Origin: Micropterix aruncella
Taxonomy: Eukaryota > Arthropoda > Insecta > Lepidoptera > Micropterigidae
Assembly: GCA_944548615.1 (NCBI GenBank)
Contig: OX155954.1
Span: 2,585,335 to 2,649,334 of the forward strand
Length of the DNA stretch: 64,000 bases
Direction of reading: 5' to 3'
In this document: piece after piece, positions 1 to 14,490 of the stretch
Layout of the letters: the number at the start of each line of letters is the position of its first letter
Numbering within the stretch: the first letter of the stretch is position 1
Notes under the pieces: generated by a model
Seen by the model: only the letters and a program-made list of their open reading frames with translations
Databases searched by the model: none
Told to the model about the DNA's origin: nothing
Position numbers and translations under genes: made by a program

Positions 1-285
1 CATTCTTATCTCTCCGTATTATGTCTATTATATGTTATTTCTGCCTATATACACATGCGATAGATGCCACTAATAATTGAATGTTTTTATTGTTAGTATT
101 GGTTAAATAATGGGTTATTGTAATCAATCAGAGCTTTCATAATCAATGTTATTATAGATGAACAAATACATTGCTATTAGTTTCGCCGGACAGTGTTATC
201 AGCGCCACCTGCATGTAGCCGGCGGGAAAGGGTCGCCAAAACGTACTACGGCATTGAGAAATCTAATACCCTAACTAATCAACGC
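1..285. repeat. dispersed repeat, copy 1 (unclassified)
   Basis: The sequence from the window edge to about 285 reappears, diverged, at 53199-53485. Shared landmarks in order are a CTCTCCGTATTA block, an ATAGATG..ACTAATAATTGAAT block, a GTTATTATAGATG block and an ATCAGCGCCACYTGCAT block. A short third piece matches near 23545-23595. No coding capacity is visible. The left end may lie outside the window. Confidence 0.6.
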
Positions 286-484
286 TAATAATTACCTAAG
301 AATATTGGAAACAAGTAATATAATGTAAAAAAGTTTGTTTTATCATGTTTTTTTATTATTCGCGACCTATGCAGTATTAGTCGAAATTTACACTCCACTC
401 CAAACTTTTTAGTTGGATAGAAAACTGAATACTGAAACTCCCTGGCCACAGCAATGATTTCTACTCGCACTTCTTCTCCGTACA

Positions 485-850
485 TAGAGCCCGTCTCTGG
501 AATGCTTTACCCTTACGTGTAAGGACAGCATTGAGTTTCTATTGCTTCAACCGCTGGTTCAAAGAACACTGCGCTCATACATTTCTCTCCTACCCGCCCC
601 TCTATGGGTCCCTACGTCATTATAGGTTTCATGATTTTTTAAATGGTTATTGCTTTTTAAATTTTATGTTTCCTTTTCTGCTGGATTTTATTATTAGATA
701 AATTTGATACGAGCTGCCATTATAAGTGATTTTAATAATAGTTTTGTCTTATGTTTACCGCAAAACGTGTTTTCCGATTAGGTTAAGGTTAGCTGTAAGA
801 TATTGCTTCAACGCAATAAGCTCGTTGATTTGTTTCATCAAATAAAACGA
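485..850 (+). mobile_element. non-LTR retrotransposon 3' end (RT C-terminal tail and 3'UTR)
   Basis: The + frame from about 485 reads RLWNALPLRVRTALSFY, then about 40 further residues. LWNALP followed by a basic/aromatic stretch is the usual C-terminal end of Jockey/CR1-type ORF2 proteins. The sequence after it (about 700-850) recurs in reverse at 2816-2960, so it is probably the 3'UTR of the same family. Only the extreme 3' end is present, as expected from 5' truncation. Confidence 0.6.
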
Positions 851-2489
851 TTATTATTTAACGATAAAACGAACGATTAACAATAAAACGAACGATTTAT
901 TATTATTATTATAGTAATACGGTTAGATTTGTTAGAGTCGGCAACGACATTTTACATGCAAGGAATGGTCATATACCATTATTCTCATATATTATCGATC
1001 ATGGTGACACGTCTTGTCGGAACCGTGTCCTTGTTTGTCCATTACTTTAGTCTCAAAAATCATTATTTCAGGAGTTCACTTCTTTGTTTTTTTTAAGTGT
1101 GGTTTAGCGGTCTTCTTTTGTGAAATGCTCCCTACATGCTCAAAGATTTGCATCATTTTATACGATTTATGCAAATGCTTTCCTATTATTTCACATTATA
1201 TTACATTACATTATCGTCGTGTTTAATTGGCTAAACATCGCTGTTGGTCGTGTCAGAATATTTGTGTTAGGTCGTAAGTCTCGTTACTACTCTTTAGTTA
1301 ACGAACTCAGTCAACAATTTAACTATTAGATTGTCAAAAAATAGTAATATGGAAATTTATATTAGTAATTGAAATAGTTAATTATTTAGAACCTACTCGA
1401 CGTTATTCATCGTAAACCCTTAGTACAAAACAAAATAAAGGCTTGTTAATTAAAATAATCAATAATTCGAATGGGTACTTACTAAAAGTTACTCATCGTA
1501 ATAACCAAAATAGTAAAAAGTGATTTAATCAAAATAGAAGCCTAACAATTGAAATAGTCAATAATTTGAAAAGATACGCACTGAATGTTATTCATCGTAA
1601 TATCCAAAGTAGTTAGTAAAATCTTAAATAATCAAATTAAAGGTACATCATACATTTTAAAACTAGGAGTACAAATACAAGATGAAATAAATTAACCAGA
1701 AAATAATGCTCTGCTCTTGAAAGTATTGTAGGAAATCATAGGTTATATTATAGAATAGATGGCTAATAAACATCCCTTGATCATAATTATCATTTCAATG
1801 GGTACAATGTTTGAAGTGTCAAAGCAAGAGACATTTTAATATCTACGAGAAAGGGCTACGAGATAGTATCCGATAATATGTGATAGGCATAATTATTTTA
1901 TCTCGCTTATAAAATCGCTCGTAAATGATAATAGCACATTTTTACAACGAGGTCAAGGATCGAATGAGATCCCTTTTCATTTGATTTATGTAGATCCATA
2001 ATAAAATAGTCGTCAGTATTCGTCCTTCGCATATCAGCAGAGCGAGTATGTAAGACGTTTCAGCCTCGGTGGCAGTGACGTGGATGGAGGGGGTAGGGGA
2101 CAAAAGGGGTGAAGGAGGGGGGGGGGGAATCAGACGGTTTAATCGTGGGGATTTATAAGCAAATGTTGATCAAATGAACACCTCCATTTTCTGATAACAT
2201 TAGATATTATTAACATTCAAATATTAGAAAAAAAAATAGTTTCGGAAATCTTCAGAAGAAATTATCGATACAAATACTGTCAAATGACGTTGGGTGGTTG
2301 CTTGCAAATTGGATTACGTACGCAGAATAGGCTAAGTCGTGCTGTAGGGGTAAAATCAAAATATAGTTGTTCCCTTATCATCCTCTTATTCTTTTATCAT
2401 TTCACATCAACTAGGTACATCGAGTGTCACCATTTAGCTTGATATCATTTAATTGGTATAATAATTCTTCTTGTCGGATGGATAAATAA
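851..2489. other. intergenic AT-rich sequence, no gene seen
   Basis: No ORF here resembles a protein family and no exon with splice sites was recognised. It is AT-rich with poly-G runs around 2085-2128. Short ORFs near 1014-1329 look random. Confidence 0.5.
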
Positions 2490-2815
2490 TACAAAATTTC
2501 AACAAAAGAACCGACCTTTTTTTACAAGTACAGCAGCCATGTCACGGTGAAACTTAGAACGGGCTATCATAATTGACTGCGTATACAAAAAAAACGTGTC
2601 TGTGCTGTTGATCCTTGAGGAGTTCCCTCGTTGGAAGCCAACCCTGGGTGCTGCAGTCCTGTCTTGGTGAAATTTAGAACAGGCTGTCGTAATTGAATGC
2701 ATATACAAAAAATCGTGTCCATGATATTGACCGTTGAGGAGTCCCATCTTCAGAAACTGACCCTGGGTGCAGCAGACATTTATAACAATAATAATGATAA
2801 TAAAATGCTTTTTTT
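2490..2815. repeat. dispersed repeat with ~120-bp internal units, copy 1
   Basis: Two degenerate units of about 122 bp share an ACTTAGAACGGGCT core (near 2549 and 2671), a CATATACAAAA stretch and a TTGAGGAGTTCCCTCGT block. The same unit occurs about three times at 20460-20850, where the flanking AAAATTTCAACAAAA is also shared. It is therefore a dispersed element with an internal minisatellite, of unknown class. Confidence 0.65.
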
Positions 2816-2960
2816 GTTGAAACAAATCAGCGAGCTTATTGCGTTCAAGTAATCTTACAGCTAACCTTAATCTAATGGGAAAACATGTTTTGCGGTAAAA
2901 ATAAGATTAAACTATTATTAAAATCACTTATACCGGCAGCTCGTATCAAATGTAGCTAAC
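2816..2960 (-). mobile_element. inverted copy of the LINE 3'UTR at 700-850
   Basis: The reverse complement of 2816-2960 matches about 700-838 over roughly 135 bp. Shared blocks include GATACGAGCTGCC, AAGTGATTTTAATAATAG, GCAAAAC.TGTTTTCC and GCAATAAGCTCGYTGATTTG. The two copies lie about 2 kb apart in opposite orientation. This is best read as two 3' ends of one LINE family rather than the arms of one element. Confidence 0.55.
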
Positions 2961-4599
2961 ATCAAATCAAGCCGGAAGTAGAAAAATAAAACATCAATAA
3001 ACCTATAATATTGAATATGCACTCCCACAATACAGGCAGACGTGATGATGTTGTCCTGCCTAAAGTCGCCTTACGCAAACACAAAAATCCTTTGGATATG
3101 TGAAGGAAGGCCGACTCTCACTGACTCCAAATGTTCGGTGTGAGAGCCGGGTGTCAACAAGTCCTTTTACTCCGTAATACGATGCAATTTATGTTATCAG
3201 AAGGTTTTATTTATTATCGGTATATCGATTTAATAATCTATTTATCTTGATTTGAATATTATGCCGTATCGTACTATATTGCCAGTATAACTTTCCCGAA
3301 TAATTATCGCGGCGCGCGCGCGGCGAGGAAGGTAAGGAATTGATTTTTGTACCTCAGAGTATCTCGACTCTCGGGTACTTTACTACTATCTGTTGGAGGA
3401 TCAGACAGATAGTTGGTTTAGCTTGGTTATGCAGAAAGAAAGGATAGGTTACCCCAAGGTCTGGCTATACGCATTAACCAATTAAGGAATCGGAGTTGCG
3501 TACCTGTGCACTGTCTAGGGTTACCTTTACCGAAGGAAAGGTTACCTTTTGTATCAGAGATTCTGTGTCTCCTCGATTCTTACTCGGGTCTGCAGGAGCG
3601 GCAGACCTCAGCTTACTCAACTCGATAAGGAAGGAAGGATGAGGTGATAGCACTGGCTAATGCATTGACCGGCTCGTGATAAGTCGTAGCTACAGAAGCG
3701 CTCGCTAGGAGATGACCACTCGAGGAATGATACTGATTGGTCAAATGTACTGGGTTATATACCCTGATAAATGACGCAATCCTGAAAGGAGTGATGAAAT
3801 AAGTATTTCAATCCGCTCGATTTGGAGAAATTGGCATGACTCACCGCCTGTGACTGAATTAATTACCAAAATTCGATGGAATTTAAAAGCAGTGCACGTG
3901 CAGAATCGATTGTATTTGCGTCAATGAATTTCTACAGAATTCATTGGTTAGTCATGCTTTTGTTGACTGTATGTAGGTACTCAAGGACCCTACAGATATT
4001 TGAACTTCAAGCTCTTTAACCAGCTACCTCGTTTTCACAAGAAAGATGGAACAAGGGCGTTTGAAAGGTTTTTTAAAAAAAAACCTGTAATCCACACTTG
4101 CTTTCTATAAGCTGGGTGATTTTTTGAGCATGCCAATTTTTTTAAATGGGATTAACTTGATATGTACCTTTCGGCTGCCTCATTTTCGTTTCATTGTTTA
4201 AATTTATCAAAATCAAAAACATCATTTTCAGCAAAAATAATAATATTATGAAATTAATATTTAATATGTAGATTACAATTTTGTTTTGATACTTTCTGTT
4301 GTGTGATTACTTTTCGTATAGAGGGCCTAAGATGACTATTAGTTTTATAATAATTATTTATTTTATATGTATACCCGGAATCAGTCCTCTTTTTTAGTTT
4401 TTTTAGTCTGCCTTGTAAAACCGACTTTATTCAACGAATAGCCAGATGAATATTTCTGCTTGATTAGTTTTATATCAATGTACTCGTATATCAATACATT
4501 ACTAGCAACTGACGAATTCTTAGACGCGATATCTAGCTTTAAGTGATTATTCATGATTTTATTGTGTATTCCTAATCAATAAATTGAATACTGAATACT
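2961..4599. other. intergenic sequence, no gene recognised
   Basis: No convincing coding exon or classified transposon is visible. It contains a GC-rich (CG)n-like spot near 3310-3322, a small inverted repeat near 3113-3150 (GACTCTCAC / GTGTGAGAGC), and an unclassified 3280-4050 stretch without ORFs. LTR ends were looked for and not found. Confidence 0.45.
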
Positions 4600-4730
4600 G
4601 AATGACGCAGGTATGCGGAAGAGGAGAGGACAAGAGAAATTTATGAGCGCCTTCATCATGAAAGTATTTAAAAAGCAATACATACTCGATGCTGTCCTGA
4701 CGTGTGGGTAAAGCATTCCAGAGATATGCT
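4600..4730 (-). mobile_element. non-LTR retrotransposon RT C-terminal tail fragment
   Basis: On the minus strand the sequence reads LWNALPTRQDSIEYVLLFKY and then FHDEGAHKFLLSSPLPH. This is the same kind of ORF2 C-terminal tail as at 485-640 but more diverged. It is a 5'-truncated relic. Confidence 0.55.
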
Positions 4731-4929
4731 TCATGTACCTACCAACGGCGAATGAAAGCGAGTAGAAATCACTACTGTGACCATGGATCGAGAGCAGTAG
4801 GTTGTCTTCAGATATCAGAGAGCGCCCGCGTGAGCTTGATAGAGCAGAGCGAAATAAAATTTATTCAGTCATTTTGCGCACATATGTCTTTAAATAAAAA
4901 TTTAAGAGAGCGGTACTAATATGGTTGTG

Positions 4930-5297
4930 ATATTTTCAGGTAATCTTGGGGGGTGGGGGGAGGAGAGGCAGGACCGGCACGGACTCTAGCTACTCCACTG
5001 CAGAGAGGGCGTCGCGACGCCCGCTAGTGGCGTATGCTGCCGGAAAATCGTATACAGCGCAAGTGCCGTAACCACGGCGAACAACCCGAATTCAAACTCT
5101 ATCGCAGCGCTCGCAGTATCACTTCTTCGCGGAGCGCTGCTGCAGCGTGCGGAAAAGCCGTTAGCGGAGTCGATTCAATTTTCAATTAACTATGTCATTT
5201 CGAAAACTAATTAAACAATAGCATTAAGTGTGCCATATAACAGTTCAATAAACAGAGTGCAACGTAGAGTATTTTTCGCTGACATAACAATCAAATC
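4930..5297 (+). promoter_or_regulatory. candidate promoter / non-coding first exon of Tdc
   Basis: A GC- and CpG-rich island (about 4930-5180) stands out from AT-rich surroundings. About 115 bp downstream is a good splice donor, ATC|GTAAGT at 5298. The coding ATG of Tdc (17511) lies only 8 bp inside an exon that opens after the acceptor TTTTCGCAG (ending 17502), so the gene must have an upstream 5'UTR exon. This is the best candidate seen upstream on the + strand. The link is inference: no transcript evidence is available, and another unrecognised first exon is possible. Confidence 0.35.
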
Positions 5298-5486
5298 GTA
5301 AGTATCTTGTGATTTTATCAAAGCGATTAATTTGATGCGGGTATTAAGTTAAACATCGTACTATTTTCACGGTGCGTTTATAATGGATATCTGAATCTGA
5401 TGTGAAAACCATAAAGTCAATTCGAATGTTAGATTCCGTAAAGCTATTCAGAGGATTTTTATAGTAAAAACTAATAAAGTTAGTAA

Positions 5487-5870
5487 GTTTCGAAAGGTTT
5501 TCCATTTCCATATTTAGAGCGTACTTTGACTCTGAAATTAGCGACAGGCTGATCATTTTATATATCGATAGTAATTATTATGATCCTCACAGGAATAGCA
5601 TTTCACAGACATAACGATTATAACAATACTACATACCTACTTCTAAATCGGTCCAAGCGTATAGAAGTTATGAGGGGATAAAGGAACGGAAAACCATCGT
5701 AGATGAACCCTGAACACATTACACTCATTTTTGTTGGGCAGTCGTGTAAAAATATCAAAAACGCTTTTCCTGTGAGGATTATAATAATTGCTATATAAAA
5801 TGTAAAGCTTTTCGTTAATCTCAGGGTCAAAAAGTTGAAGAACACTGTTAACAAATGGAAAACCTTTCGA
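5487..5870. repeat. foldback / MITE-like inverted repeat
   Basis: Two nested pairs of inverted arms are visible: 5489-5504 with 5855-5870 (CGAAAGGTTTTCCAT type), and 5570-5603 with 5758-5792 (TAATTATTATGATCCTCACAG type). The short ORFs across it are uninformative. It looks like a non-autonomous foldback element about 390 bp long. Confidence 0.55.
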
Positions 5871-5880
5871 AGTATACTAG

Positions 5881-6653
5881 TTTTTTACTAAACTTCGGTA
5901 GAAAAATACTAGGTGTTTTTTTTAAGGCTCTTATGATGAAATTTTTTGCTGAATTTTACTGAATAATGAATGAGTTTTGACTAATTCCCAGTCTGTTTAG
6001 AGGGTTTACTAACTTAAGGAGTTATAAATTGACACTGGGATATTATTTTAAAAATTGAATTCTGGAAACATTTGTATTTAAAATATTTCTAATCATAATT
6101 TTTACTTAGATTATGCGATGTGATGTTTTAGTGTACTCTTTAAGAGTCCGCTGAAAGGGTAGTTTTCCACACAAAACACCCGTGCATTTATTTTCTCGTA
6201 AAAATACATTGCGTCGCTGTTTTAGGTATTGGATATAATAAGCACGATAATTCATTTTTATTCGATTTCTAAACTATAATATGTTGTTTTCATTTCTTCG
6301 ATTTAACTCATTGTCATCTACAATAATGGCTATTTTAAGGATCGATTTTCAAATTCATCATTTTCTACCCATCTTTAAATTTTTTAAATGATTAAGTTTG
6401 TAAACCAAGTTTGTAAACCAATGTTAGAAGCATTATTCTCTGGATTCTAAGACACTTTCATTTTCCATTCTAGCATTAAAAATAGAAAATTATGAAGTAT
6501 TACATTTTTAGATTGTAATATTTTTAATTAAACACCCTTTGAAGACGGAGAAAAAATGATGTAGGTCACATTCAATTATTTTTGTATAACCAGTATTTAC
6601 CGATTACGTTTTTTTTTAATTTTAGAAAGGCCGTGATTTTGAAACAAAACTTA
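5881..6653. other. non-coding AT-rich sequence
   Basis: No ORF or repeat was recognised. If the 5' exon assignment is right, this is part of the first Tdc intron (5298-17502). Confidence 0.45.
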
Positions 6654-6689
<36 letters not shown>

Positions 6690-6746
6690 TACTATATATG
6701 TATATATATATATGTATATACTATATATATATATATATACTAGTAA
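6654..6746. repeat. (TA)n microsatellite, interrupted
   Basis: About 85 bp of TA repeats with a few interruptions, immediately before the first unit of the 557-bp satellite. Confidence 0.95.
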
Positions 6747-8982
<2,236 letters not shown>

Positions 8983-9312
8983 CTAGCGACCCGCCCCGGC
9001 TTCGCACGGGTGCAATGCTGATACTAAATACAGTACAGAAAAACTGTGAACGTTGTATATAAAAACATAGCGGCCCGCTCTGGCTTCGCACGGGTATAAA
9101 ATATATAGCCTATGTGATTAAAATCGATCCAGTAGTTTTGATTTATTCATTACTGCCCGTGGCCCGCACGCGTTAAATTTGGAGTTAAACAATCCCCCTT
9201 TCCCTATACCATGAAGATTTCCTGCTATCTTTGGAATATCTAAATTCATACACTACATTTTAACTTATTTACTTTTTACATTTTTAACTATTTATTTTAT
9301 TTTTACAACATA

Positions 9313-12300
9313 TTACAGAATGTCTTTATAAACAACGTTCACAGCTTTCTTGTCATTAGACAATACAAACATGTTTTCTCTGGAGGTCACTCTTGAAAGA
9401 GCGACATACAGTTGTCCATGTGAAAAACAGTCAACGCTCAAATCTAAGCCTGCAACGTTGAAGGTTTGACCCTGCGATTTATTAATGGTCATTGCAAAAG
9501 ATGTCTTTACCGGAAACTGTAAACGTTTAAATTGGAAGGGTAAATCCGATGGTATCAGAGGGATTCGGGGAATCAATACATCTTCTCCGGTACCACATCC
9601 TGTGAGTATTGTGCACTCTATTATGAAAGTTTTCAATGATTTTACCAGCAAACGCGTGCCATTGCAAAGTTTAGGTGGATTCAGGTTTCTTAATAAAATA
9701 ACAGGCAACCTACTTTCAACACCATTTTGTGAGGAGGGAGTCCAGACGGGTTCAAAGAGTTTAGAAATTCTGTAGGAAAATGAACAGCTTCTTCCAAATC
9801 GAGAACAGTATCGACCGAGTAGTATATTTTCGTCGGCGCATCAATCTTTGAAAGAATCAAGTTATTTACTTTATCTACTTGTTCGTTAGTTGGTGACAGA
9901 ATCGCTCTTTCTTTAAACCAAGATATTGTCTTCTAACTTATGTTATCAATGTCAGGATAGACATTGTTGACTAACTCTTGGATGTTGTCTATCAAAACGC
10001 AAAGGTTTTCTAGGTCAATCCTTTCCTCACTTTGTGTTAACTCTCCATTGCCAACTTTTAGCAGCATCTCTGGAAATAGCCTGTTCTCACGTGAAGATGA
10101 CGAAACCCTCATATTAGTTTTAAGCTTTAATTTATTGACATGTGGCCAAAGGTTGGATCTTTTTAGGCAAGCATTTATTTCGTCAGCACGTGTTCCTCGA
10201 GTCACAACTGGTAGGATTTGACGGAAATCTCCTGAGAACAGAATTGTACATCCACCCATAGGTGAATTTTTGTTGCGCAAATCGCGCATTGTCCTATCCA
10301 GTGCTTCCACAGACGTCTTGTTTGACATGGTAGCTTCGTCCCAGACTATTAATGAGCAGTCACGCATCAATTTTCCTGTATTGCTCTGTTTAGAAACACT
10401 ACAGACGCTGTTATTATCATCGGTGGCGATTTTCAGCGGGAGCTTGAATGTGGAGTGTGCGGTTCGGCCTCCTTCCAAAAGCGTAGCGGCAATGCCGGAT
10501 GACGCAACAGCTAACGCATTTTTTCCGATAGATCTCACTTTTTTTTAAAGCAGATTGATTAAAAATGTTTTTCCTGTATCTCCTGGGGCATCAAGGAAAA
10601 ACAATTTCCCTTCATTGTTATCAATTGTTGATAGTAATGCAGTGAATACTTTTTGCTGATCGATGTTTAATCGTGGCTCATCTTGAGCTATATTTTGTAA
10701 AAGTCTCGTTTGATCGTATGATGTTTCTCTTGTGTATTCGGCACTGTTAGTTAAATCTGAGTTAGTAGTATTAGCTGGCATCGGCAGCCCAAAATCCTTG
10801 ATCGATTTACCCAAAAGTAATTGCACTACTTTGTTCAATTCCAATAATGCTTCGTCAAATATGTTTTGATCATATTGTACATCATCTGAGTTTAACTCTC
10901 GCCGTCGCCGAATCAGAATATCACTGGCCATATTTTCTTGAAATTTATTCCATAGATTAACAGAATCAGTTACTTGACAAAACACTACTATGACGGCAAA
11001 TAAATATCTTAATGATGTAGCTGAACTACAAACAGCTGCTTCTGATAATGTGTTTTCCCAGTGAGAATCGTCTTCCAAGAGCCCCATAGCTTTGCATGCT
11101 GCTTGATAAGTATTGTAAACAACACCTTGTACAGTTCTTAGGTGTGCAAAGGATGTCGGGCCTTTTACAATATGCAATAACATTCTCAGATAAAAGCATT
11201 CGCTGTTGTTGGGATGAACCACGTAGACTCTGCCAAGAGCATCCGTTTTTTTTACTCCGGGGAAACCATCAACCGCAGTACCTTGTTTTCGCCGTTGAAA
11301 AGTTTTAGAACTCTGGTTCCATGTATACTAACCTGGAACTCTGTCATACGTCAGTGTTTTCGCGAAATCATCTTGGGCACATAACTTGAAGAATGCTGTC
11401 AATGTTTTATCCCGCGGGTTATTAACAACTTCTTGTATATTGTTCTCTGTGAAATATACTCTTTGTCCATTTTCTAAATGAACTGCAAGGTGGACAATTT
11501 TGGGAGCCCGGTCGTGCACTTCGCATGATAAAATCCTCCATACAGCTTCAGAGCTGCAGATGTAACGTCCAGACTGATATTTTTCCACTTCATTTGGTGA
11601 TTGTATGCTGAAAGTGGCTTGATCACTGCCTTTATTAATGTACTTAGTAACATATTGAATTGACTTTATTGAATTGCACAACTCTACGTTGATGTGGGCA
11701 TCAAGAATTTTCAAAAGGAGCGGATTATAGGGAACGATCCATCGGTTATCAATATCATGGTTTCGGACGGTAGCATTTTGCCCACCCTGTTCTGGCGATC
11801 GTCGACGATATTTGGGATATCCGTCATCGCTAGTACTTGTTTGAGTTTGGAACGACTTAGGAAATTTTTTGCTGCATTTAGAATCTCGCATACATGGAGA
11901 ATTCGGGTTTAAAGTCCCGCAAGGGCCGTGTACCATATGTTTCTTTACGATTTCGTACAGGATAGGATCTTCATCTTTATCCGGTAATTCAGCTGAAATA
12001 ACCCTGTCAATTTGGTTTGGTCTAATTTTGTTCACTAAACACACCAACAGGTGTACATGTGGCAAGCCACGTTTCTGCCATTCTATTGTGTACATATGAC
12101 AGCGAGGCGGACCGAATATATGAGACGTGTTAATGAGGTGCAGGAGTTTCTGTACTTTTAAATGGAAGACTCTGTTAACTATATCGTATCTGTCTTGTGG
12201 AGTTAAATTGGTGTTAATATTTTCTTTGATTTCCGGCCAATTTAGGTTACATGTTGCAGTTATAAATAAATCAGGTTTGCCGTAATTTCTTACGTCAGTC

Positions 12301-13835
12301 ATGGCGTCTTGCGATTTTTCGTGTAAATATCGAGGTCCACCTGTGAATGATGAAGGTAGTATAACCAACTGCCCAATGCCGTTGCGGTGTTCATTCGCCT
12401 GTAAAGCATCCTGAAGATGAACGTAATTTTCAGCTCTCAATTTAGTTTGATTATTACGGATGTAGGCCAATCTCTCAGATTCAATTTTCGCATATTGATC
12501 TACCAAGTATTGGTTTGTTAACATTCCATATCTAAGCAAAGTATTGAAATTGTTACGTCTTGTCATTATACGGTAGCAATAGTAGTTCATACATGACACT
12601 GTTTTACGCAGAGGTGTACCACCGATTGGGTCAACTTGAGAAATATTAATGGCATAACCATTTTCTCCACGACATAGCATCAAAGGATATTGTAAGCTGT
12701 CATAAGATCTGTGTAACTCTGAAATTTTTTGCAAATTATCATCACGACTATGCAATACAATATCTCTTTTGTCAAATTGCTGTCCAGCTATCACCACTGC
12801 TACTTCACTCGTGGAAGGTGCATTGTATCGTCCTCTGTGTTCTCCAACAGGAACTTTATTTGCATGGATTACGACATTAAAGTCAGGAGTATCTGCTGGA
12901 ACACTCTCAATCGCAGTTTTGAAAGACTGTATGTAGCAATTATGAGAATGTAACATATCTTGGAGAGATCTAATCAAATCTCTATCAATTGGCTGTGCAA
13001 CACTTGTACACCGCGTAGATGCTTGTGTATCTGGATCTGCAATAAAATATATTTGCAGAAATTTGTGATCATCGGGTCGAAGTGGTAGCAAGCTCCCAGC
13101 TAAGTGGTACACTTGCCCTTGAATTTTAAATGTAGGCATGAACCCACGCTCAACGACTTGCTTACTCTTAAAAGAGGTCATTTGAAATGCGTTATTATAA
13201 CGGCGTATATTGCGCATGAATTGCTTGGATTTCTGATGATCGCCCGTAAGAAGAGAGTGAAGTGGTTCAGATGGAGGGAGAACTTCTTCTAATTTGACTT
13301 TTCCTTGTAAGCAACACATGCCTTTCGATTCGTCCTTGAATTTCAATGCCAAGCAATGTTCACACATACTGACATAGTACCTATTGATACTATACGATCG
13401 TCCTTGTAAGAAATCGAAGGATCGTAATTCATGGCAGAATTTTCTTTATTCACCCATGAATTAGTAACTCGTGCTGATGATTCTCTGGCTCTCTGTATTC
13501 GATGTCTTTCCCTATCTCGGCTGCGGTGAACCTCACGCTCTACTGAAGATTCTCTCTCTCTCTCTCAGCTCTATATCTATCCCGAAGCTGACTGAGGCGA
13601 GCCTCACGCTCTACTGACGATTCTCTGTCCCTCTGAACCGTATGCCTATCTCGATCCCGGCTGCGGCGAATCTCACGCTCTACTGAAGATTCTCTCTCTC
13701 TCTCTCAGCTCTATATCTATCCCGAGCCTGACTGAGGTGAGCCTCACGTTCCGTTGACGATTCTTCATCTCTTGCTGAACGTACTCTTCTGGCATTCACT
13801 GTACCTATGTTCGAACGACGACGTCTTCCAGACAT
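9313..13835 (-). pseudogene. Helitron Rep-helicase (RepHel) gene, inactivated
   Basis: Translated from ATG at 13835 (MSGRRRRSNIGTVNARR) through to 9313. The N-terminal part is rich in repeated RDR/ESSVERE units. The Rep domain has the HUH motif (RGLPHVHLL) and the tyrosine motif (YVTKYINKG). The Pif1-type helicase has Walker A (APGDTGKTF, with D where G is usual), Walker B (IVWDEATM), SGDFRQILPVV and the late motifs AMTINKSQGQTF and LYVALSRV. Breaks: an apparent extra TG near 13365; in-frame stops at 11328 (TAG), 10545 (TAA) and about 9933 (TAG); and a one-base frameshift near 9710. (GA)n tracts may also break the N-terminal part. The remaining frame is long, so decay is fairly recent. Confidence 0.85.
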
Positions 13836-13949
13836 GACTTTATAATTTCTGTACAAAATTTACTCAGTTCTATATGTATGATTACCTATGCACAAATTGC
13901 CATATTATTAGTATGTGCCGCAGTAAAAAAAAATCTGTTGTGTCACCCC

Positions 13950-14490
13950 AAGACTTTCCTGACTAGTATCCGGGGAGGTGCGAAAAAACGAACGATGTAA
14001 TCAAGGTTCCCCAAATTTGTATGGCAGGTACCCCAAACGTTGGTCGTAAGTACCCCAAAAACTAATAGGTTCTTCCGATGGTTAACAGAAGCTTCTATGC
14101 CAAATTTTAACTTAGACAGATTAAGCGTCTGGGCGCTATCGCGGAAACAATTTTTTCGCCGGGAACCCCAAATTTGTATGGGAGGTACCACAACCGTAGG
14201 GCGTAGGGCCTCCAAAAACTAATGGGTTCCTCCGACGGTTAACAGAAGCTTATATACCAAATTTCAGCTCAATCCGATTAAGCGTCTGGGCGCTATCGTG
14301 GAAGAATACATACATACAGACATACAGACATACAGACATACAGACATACATACAGACAGAGATCGGTCTGGAAATAGTCTCAATCGTCTCAGGGAGTCTC
14401 AAAATATATATTCCCATATTCATCTCAAATTTTTTTTTTAGCGCGATCACAATACTTTCCTTTCCGATAGGTCGTCAGGAAAGTAATATC
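13950..14490. mobile_element. nested MITE-like element inside the Helitron
   Basis: The ends carry short inverted arms (ACTTTCCTGACTA near 13953; GTCAGGAAAGT near 14475). Inside, a block of about 90 bp is duplicated (about 14054-14150 and 14210-14300; shared TTAACAGAAGCTT and AGCGTCTGGGCGCTATCG). A CATACAGA-type microsatellite follows at about 14307-14355. No ORF is meaningful. Confidence 0.5.

Noticed and set aside
700..2960. A 2.3-kb DNA transposon with ~135-bp terminal inverted repeats
   Set aside because: The left arm directly follows a LINE RT tail, so the two arms are more simply two copies of a LINE 3'UTR in opposite orientation.
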